64,000 bases of DNA, taken from assembly GCA_022113835.1 (NCBI GenBank), contig JAILWY010000022.1, positions 2,418,001 through 2,482,000 on the forward strand, read 5' to 3'. The position numbers were made by a program, and so were the translations under genes. Below, piece after piece: positions 42,001-51,000 of the stretch (its first letter is position 1; every line of letters begins with the position of its first letter). Source of the stretch: Atopsyche davidsoni. Taxonomy: Eukaryota; Arthropoda; Insecta; Trichoptera; Hydrobiosidae. A model generated the notes under the pieces. The model was not told the origin of the DNA, ran no database searches, and saw nothing but the letters and a program-made list of their open reading frames with translations.

Positions 42001-45000
42001 AGCGAGGACCTGATGAAGCGGATGAAGAGGACCAGCCGGAAGACGGAGAAGCTGAATCAGACCACGGCCACCGTTCCCAAAAGGTGATTTCCCTGCGACC
42101 GCTATGTACAGATATAGTTCTGTTACTGTGCCCGTGTGTAAATAATGTAGATATTTATCAACTTTCTGACAGGGACTTGACCACGTCATCAAATTCGTCC
42201 CTAATATTGGTGAGACGAAATAATTCCAAGATTGGTCCACATCCGGATGCTTTGCAGTTAGGACATTTTTTTCCTACGTAGTCACAGTTTTTCTTCTACT
42301 CTTCCTTAATATTATCGTGTAGAAGTCGGTAGAAGTCATGAATCAGTTGATCGAAGTACTGTACGTACTCTTCTCCATTTCAAGATCATATCGTTCAGAC
42401 TGCATATTCATATTCATCACTGTTTTATATGGTCGTTTCACAGATAGTGTTGAATGTGTGTCATTTTTTTGGGGCACTCCGTGTAAATCGGTTTGGCCTC
42501 GACCTTCAGGAGTGCGATGGTTCTGTGGAACCGTTTAGGGAGGGAGAAGTCTCCTGCACAAGCTAGAGCCAAAGCGTCATCGCTTACACGGGTGCCCCAG
42601 AAAAATTATACACGCTCACTAATGAACTTCAATTCCAGCAATAAAGAATCTAAGAACCACCGTCTTCAAGACGCTTCCGTCCCTCCCAGTGAGGAGCCTC
42701 CGGTGCCTACGGGGCCCGAGCCCTCCGAGGGGACCAAACCTGAAAAGGGGGGCAAGAAGGGAAGAGTCAAGGGCCCTTGCGAGCTGCTGTCCACTGAACC
42801 GTACGTCAATGTGGAGATTGTCAAATTTGGAAGGGACCCCAACGTCAGCTACAGCTCGGGTGAGCACTCCTCAATATAATTTATAATTGTGATGAACATA
42901 AGGTTTTATTTCAGGCTGTATTGAGATATAATAACTACTGATAAGATATGAAAGTTTAATAAATATTGAGTAGTAGTAATTGTTTATATTTTTCTAGGTA
43001 CTATTGTAAGGGTGGCTTGTGGCAAGGGATACGGTTTGAACCTGGGATTCAACTCCACGGCCAAGTGCGTGCGGGGTCGGTGGAAGCCGGGCAAGCCCGT
43101 GTGTGAGATTTGTAAGCATAATGTTTGAAAACTATTTAAGTATTCGTTTGATTTTAATTAAAAGCATTTGGGTACCGAAAGTTCAATCAATCCAGTCATT
43201 GTGTACATTGTATCTTATCTTCCAAGCTATATATCATTTCTGGAAATCGAAGACTTGGTATTGTGTACCTGCATTTAGTAAATAAAATTCTACCTTCAGT
43301 ATATTCTTAAATTGCAACAATATTCACAAAAACGTTTTTAGTTGTGATCTATTGTTAGTTCATAAACATTAAGATATATTGAATATAAATAAAATCTTAT
43401 CTTAAACGGTATGGCAATTGGTATATGAACTGTTGAATGCCTTTCAGTACCCTGCCACATTCCTGTGACGGAGAACGGTATTTTCACGCTGGCGGGGACT
43501 GACGGAGGCCCTGTGGACGCCGACGCCGTGCCACTCAACGAGACTTCTGACGTACTCAATGGCCAAGTTGTACAATTTGCCTGTGAGCAGGGGTAATAAT
43601 TTTTACTCTACGTACGGCCGTATCAATTTAGCAACAGCTTATTTCGGCTTGTGATGCTATATATTTGGTTTCTTATAGGTTTAACGTACAAGGCGCTAGT
43701 AACTTGAGGTGCTGGCATGGAGACTGGGCGGTTACCAGTACACCAGAGTGTATACCGGGTAAGTCACATTTATTATTTCGCATTTTATTTGGAAACGAGG
43801 GTGATACATATGTCCTAGTACGGTTTAGATAAATTGAATATAAATCAAATCAGTAGTTAAATACATGACTTTGCCTTTTCAATGTCAAAAAATAATTGAT
43901 TATTTCAATGAAATTCAACAGTAGCTTGTAAACAACAAATATTCACTTACATAATGTAAAAGTCTCATAGGTAAAAATGGGATAGTTCATGTACAGTTGT
44001 GGCGCTAACTGGAGTATTTCTCTGTAGCCCCTTGCGAGCTGCCGGCTGTGAGGCACGGGACTTACGCCTCCGGCTACCGAGCTGGCCTGACCATCGCGCA
44101 TGGAGCAGGGGTGGCTCTGCACTGTGATGTGGGACACGCCCCCGCCGCCACATTCAACTGTGATCGGGGAGAACTGCGCTCCAAGCCTTCCGGAACAGAC
44201 TTATGTCAACCCATAGCAGGTAATACCAAATTTTACACAGCTTGACTAAATTATAATTCTAGACTTTTGTAAAATTATATCAATTCTTGAAACCATTAGT
44301 ATTTTTTCTACAAATACAGAATTTTTGTTATATAATCTTTTTGCTGTGTTAGATGATGGTTCTAATTTGTGTACAGGCAACATTTCCAACATACGTGAGG
44401 GCCAGGACTTCCGTGGTGGGTCGGACATAGTTCGCGAGGACTTTGACGAGCTGGAGTACCCCACATCCATGCGCGGCGCCACAGACTGCGGCCCTCCCGC
44501 CAGGTGCGCACTCACTAACTTCTGCACCTCATCCACGCACACTTAACTCTCCGACTCCCTTTTTGTCGTATCCTCTAATCCATGTATACTGACTTATTAA
44601 GAATCAAATAACTCTTTATTCAAGAGTCATGTTAGCCGATGTCTTTTTTCTTAAAAGAGTATCCTGTCTTCTTAAATGAACTTCATTTAAAGTGATTGTA
44701 CGGTCAGCATAAGTTCTAAGACAATGCTGTCAACAGTGTTCAAAAGACTATGACAATACATCATTCAGAACATCTTAGAGAACAACAGTGACTTGCAGAC
44801 TCACTTGTATTTATTATTGTATGTTCAAAGAGTAAAAACTTTTATAGCCCTCCTGGATAAATCTACTCCTTATCCTCTTTCAATACCTACTGGGGATAAA
44901 AGAAAAATGCTTTGTTCAGTTTTATTCCCTTCCTTCGGCAAAGAATCCAAAAGTCCAAAATCATTTCACGTCCCGTGGTTCCCTTGTTATTGTTTGCATT

Positions 45001-48000
45001 GTGGCAACGTTAGTGTCGAGTTCTGCTGCTTCTTACAAAAGTTTACTTTGAAAGCGATGTTGCTTTAGTTAATATGTGTACAATTTGTATGTGTTCAGTA
45101 GGATAAATCTTGACCTCTGAAGATAACTAAGGTGTTAACGACTCATTCGACGATGGCTGTGGCTGCTCTCTTGTATCTCTTAAGTCTATACTCGTATCTG
45201 TAATGTACCGTCTGCATTTTGAGACATTGCATTGTTTTACTGAATTTTCTCGAGAAGAATTTGTGTGTATCGAATTGTCTTCCCCGCAAGCATTAAAAGA
45301 AACTCTCTACTCTAATGTTGTCATTTTGCAGATAGTACTTTGCACATAGGATCCGTAGATCGATATTTTTATTACAATAATTAATATTTATAGCGTCATT
45401 CTGAAGTCTACAAATACAAAAAAATATTCAAAGAAGACTGAAATGTTATAAGTCATGTAAAGGTAGCGTGTTGAGAGAGCAGCCATTCCAAAAGACAAGA
45501 CTTAAGACTGTATTCGAGTATTTTAGCTTTCCTTGTTTCATGAGAGAATTGGATTGGCTATCGGCATACTTAGTGCTTCTAATCTTTGGGTGTTTGGAGT
45601 ACGCGGGCTCTGCTAGGTCTCCTGCTGGTTGTGCAGGATGTGCTTCATCCGTTTCAAAATTACATTTCTCTTATCGTCGGACTCGAAATATAAGACTGTC
45701 ACATTAAATGCAGTGGACTCCTGACCTTCAACTCTCTCGTTTTCTATGTTGAATCAAACTTCTTTCCCCCCTGTTTTTAAACTATTTCAATCATGATATT
45801 TCTTGCTTAAGCATACAAGCAATATGTATTTAAGTTATGAAAAAGATTCCAAGCATCAATAACTCAAAAGTAGCATCTCTAACTGAAGGTTAAAAGGGGC
45901 CGAGTTTATATGTACGGCAAGAAAAAAAATCCCGAGACTCTTTTTTGTCTTCTTATCTTGTTCATTAAATGAAACATTTTTTACTTAAAACATATATTAT
46001 TCAAAGCTTTATATGCTACCGATGCGCCATGTAGCACTTTTTAAATCGATTAATTAAAAAACATTAAAAATGAACTAAAGAATTAAATCGTCTTCATTGC
46101 TTGAAGAAAGCCCAACAAACGGGGCTCACTTGAAAATATGCCTGTTGACAAGGCGTCACAGATCATGTTCAAAGTATTTATTTCAAGGTTTAGTCTGTTC
46201 ATCCGAGTAACTTTCAAAGTAGGTCGGGAGTCCACTGCTGTCGAGATAGACGGGCCGGTCTCCGTGCTGGGCCGCCTCTCTAGTTGTCTGTTGCAAACGT
46301 TGGTTTGGTTGTTTGATTTGCTTTCCCCGCGCGCCGACCTCAGTCTGAAGGGCAGCCACACGTACCGCAACTCAAAGCCCTGGTAAGACTTCCAGCTAAG
46401 CTATTATCATGCTTACCACCGCTGTCGCGCCTCTCATGCCTCCCGCGCCTCTCACGCCTCATCTCACAGCCAGCGCTCTCTTCTGATACTCAACCACGTC
46501 ATCGGGTCTGGCAAGCGATCCAATTTTAGTATCTCGTTTGGATAATCGACCACAGATATAAGCGTTATTGTATCCTGTGTTAATTATTTGATTAATTATT
46601 AAATGTACAGCAGCTATTGTCGATACTAACAATATATATCAGAAAGAGAGATTATTGCTATAATAACATCTTTCCATTGTCGATTGATAAATCGAGTTGC
46701 AAAATAAAATTTTATTTTGAATAAATCACATAAAGTATTTTAAATATTATTGAATTTTTTAATAAGTTATAAGTCCTATTTTTAAACTTAATTATCAATA
46801 ATGTCTAAATAGATTCACTTTACTTTAGTTTGATATTAATTGTAAATATGAAATTGCTTGCCAGACTAATATATACATAAATTTATATTAGTCATATTCA
46901 ATATAGCGCTGTGTGTTAATTTCTCATTTTATCAGATTTTATTTATTTATTCAATCAATCTTAAAAAAATTTACACACATTTGAATTTTTATAAAATATT
47001 TTATAGACCCTCAAGTAACTTCTTTTCCTTAGAGTTAACTATATCATTAAAACTGGCAAGCCATCATATGCTTAAGGCTTATAATAATAATAGTATTTAA
47101 AAAACATGATCTACCTACACAAATAGGCCGGCCATACTTTTTATTGTGCTATAAAGAAAAAAATATACTTCAAAGGTTATTTCATTCATTCTAGATGCCT
47201 TTTGGTGTTATGAGCTCAATAGAAACAATAATTCAAACTTTAACCATAAAAAAATAACCTTTTACCTCTTCAAAAGAATATTTTATATTCTTTATTTTTA
47301 TTTATGATATAAGCTTAATCGTAAACAGAATATCTCCAAATTAAAAGTGTATAGGTCTTGAAATTTACCGCTCCAGCCAAATTTGATCAGCGGACCCTAT
47401 AATTGGTAAGCAGCTTCGCTAAGCTTTAAAGCAGCTAAAATAATTGAGGTTATCTCTTATCTGGTACGAAAAAAACTCTCTGGTGACTGACTTGGGACAG
47501 CGTGTCTCATCCAGGGACCGTTTACTTGTTGGTTGCAAAGATGCCGATGGTTCTGATACCCACATTTTTGCAAGGACTCAGACGGTAGACATCACGATTA
47601 TTTTATTAACGACAAGGTTATTTTTTTAGGGTTTTCCACATTCACACCAAGTACAATTTATAATTCTTGCCAGTTTTATAAAATACATGTTCCAAGTATT
47701 TATTACCGACTTTGGCTTTGATTTATCTCATCTTCTTTCCCGATGATTATAAACCCTCATTTTTATTCCAGACCTCCATACATATGTCATGCCACCAAAA
47801 GTTCATCTCATTTTTTCCCTCTTCTCTTCATTCAAGACCTCACTAGGTTCAGTGGTGAGTCGGAAAGCCTGAGAGACTTTCCCGTAGTGCGTTGACACCA
47901 CTTTTACCGCTGATAGTTGCACAATAGATGAACCGTTTTGAAAAAATGTTTGACTTCATACAATGTGCCATTTATAATCTGAAAACGTATTCAATAAAGT

Positions 48001-51000
48001 TTAGATATGGACAGATAACAATTTTTATGAAATTAATATTTTATCCCATGGTGTAAAAATGTTATTGCAAATCATTAAAATTACATACTATTAGAAGTTT
48101 CTTCATTGTACTAAATAAAAATATTTTTATAACTTTGAACAGTTAATTAAATGCCATGTATAAGGAAATGGATATTTTGTATTTTCTCAAACGCTTATAT
48201 TCTAGAGATCGTTTCATATAGAATATTTAACAAATCACCATAATTAAAACGGAAAACAAATAAAATTCACTCACCCACACGCCTTCTTCTACGAGCCACC
48301 TTTAAAAGAAAATTTTTAGTCCTTGATGATAGTTGATTGCTACAAATTTTATTCTAAAAATTAAATTAAATAAAAATCAGGCATGATTTATTGTTTTTTT
48401 ATAAATGTTTATAAGCTTATGCATTGCTTTGTATATATTTATTCTAATTCAATGTATATTTTGATATATTTTTTGAATAATATTATTTTTTGTCCTGCAT
48501 GTTTCAAAATATTATGTTATCAGTGATCTATGGGTACGACAGTGATCTACAGCTAGAGTTGATCACAAGCTTGGTAATATCTACCCTCAAGTCGTGTTTA
48601 AAGGATGATGCTCTCGGATCTACATCGCGTCTGCCATTAACCACTGCTATGGCCATACTCGTAGATCACATTTTCTTATGGTAGAAATAGTTTAGCAAAT
48701 ACATGCTCTTCGATTCTGAATCCTGATTAACAGGTTGTCAAATCAAAGATAAAATTGTAATATCACATCAAACACATGAAAATGTTGAATAATTAAATTA
48801 TATCTATTAATAACGCTTTTATTTCATAATGTATTTGACAGCTTATTAAACGTGATTCAATCAGTTTTCCAAAACTTTGTTCTTTAAAACATTGTTAATT
48901 TTTAGAGCCCATCTCAGAACATTCACAATCGAGTAGTAAATAAAAGTGTGGATTATCTTCATAGATCAAGTTCCTATATGACAAATTGCACACAATAGCA
49001 ATTATAACCGTCACAAAAATATGTAAAACTAGAGGGTATCATTAGCGACTCTAATAATGGACAGAATTTTAGGTTAGGTTAGTGACTGTGTGATTTTTAT
49101 TTGCGTCATGACTGATGGTCCTACTTCGGCTTCGGCAGGGTGCAGGGCACTCTCATCTACCGGGACGGGGCGCCGGTGAATAACTCGGGGCGGTATCCCC
49201 ACGGAACAGAGGTGACCTTCAGATGCATCGCTTCCATTATGGGAGAAAGATCCACTTGGAAGATTGTCTGTGAGGCTGGAAACTGGATCGGGAAGAGTGT
49301 CAGCTGCGGTATGTTGATGATAGATTAACTAATATGCAATTTACCAAAATTTTTAAAAATATTATATCACACGGATACTACATTCTTGTTATTAAATTTC
49401 ACTCGTTGTATAATTTAGTAAAAATTGGGTATAAATTTACAAAAAAACGTTTCTTAAAATAGCAATTATATACTTGTGTTTATTATTTTAGCATCACAAC
49501 AAATATAACTTGTAATAAAAAAATAACTACTATAAATTTTTCTCCAAGCAATAATGATTAAATTTTTTGTTTAAGTGTGTATTTTTTTCATTAGAAGAGG
49601 AAGACATCCCGCCCGCAGGGTTGATGGGTAACGGAACCTGCACTTTCCGGAACAATGAACCCAACGTTGTCTCATTCTACAACGACTTGGAAATCACCGA
49701 AGAAGTGGTGGAATTCCCACCGGGAGCTTCTCTCATATCTAGGTAATATAGAACTCAACATTTTCGAGAGGATTTTTGCATTTGTACTGTAATATTTAAT
49801 TAAATCAAATTATCTACCACTGTGCGACAATAACAAGTGACAATTGTGTTAATTTTGGTGAAAACAAGTTATTCGTTGTGAGTGAATTCTTTATGTTATA
49901 TAAAAGAGATCAATTATTATTTTAGGTGCGTTGATATTGGCAAATATGCCATGATAGGCCCAACTAAGCGGCACTGCATGGGTGGCGAGTGGGACGGAGC
50001 CAAGCCTTCCTGCTTTGGACTCAACCAGGAGAACGATTACGCAAGTGAGTCTTATCTTATTTAAGTAACAAAAGGCAGAATTCGTTTTACAATACAAGTC
50101 TAAAGAAAGTTTTATTTATTACGCCCACAAATATTTTTGACAAAAACGTTCTTCCATTCTATTTTAATATTTTTTTGCAGTGGAGAAACCTCCGACGATC
50201 TTGTTCCGCCACCAGTTGGGTCCCATCGCCCAGAGCAATGATGGCCGGCTCATCGTGTACCCCGGTACCATACTGCACATGGAGTGCTTGTGGATGAAGA
50301 GGTTCGGCAATCCCAAGTGGACCGTCAGTCATGAATACAGGTTTGAATATTTTTTATTTCCTTCTTTCATAACTACATTAACCATAATTGGAAAAAAATA
50401 TATTTTAATGAAGAATCATTTCATTTTATTCTAGACCAAAGAAATAGTATTGAATATCAGTAATTAAAGTTGTTTTCCGGTTCAATCTAAATCACGTCAA
50501 TGGTGGAGCTGTTCTTCGTGTGTTCGTGTCTTTGATTTTTTTGTATTCACTGTAGGAAGTATCCCGAGGGCTGGTCTAGCGACCCTGGGCGTGACAGCCA
50601 ACTGGAATACCGACTGAGTGTTTTCCACGCTGTCAAGGATGACTCCGGGGTATTCACGTGTGTCACTCCAGCGCGCCAATCACACCAGGTGGAGATTGTG
50701 GTGCAAGGTAATGTAGAACATCTGTATAGATAATAAATCTCCTATAGATATGAATGATATTATTATTTTCTGACTAATATTTATCATTTGGCAGCTGTGC
50801 ACTGTTCTCCACTTCCCCTGCGGCGTGGCCTGATCTCCAGCAGTCAGTCCACCAAGCTGAGTTCAGAAGTGCAGTTCTCTTGTGCCAACGGCAACTCTCT
50901 CATCGGAGCCGCCAACCTCGTGTGCCTGCCAAGTGGCAACTGGAGCGCCCCCATGCCTCTGTGTGAGAGTGAGTACGCACTGAGATTTCCATTGTTACCG

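Noticed and set aside
41263..42087. Separate intronless gene of 274 codons starting at an internal ATG
   Set aside because: The frame is open continuously from the acceptor at 40979 and joins CCP8 in phase, so it is the rest of exon 15.
42510..42879. Start of a separate second gene (CCP9 onward)
   Set aside because: No signal peptide or promoter-like sequence precedes it, and both candidate acceptors match the phase of exon 15. I keep the two-gene option as a minor alternative.
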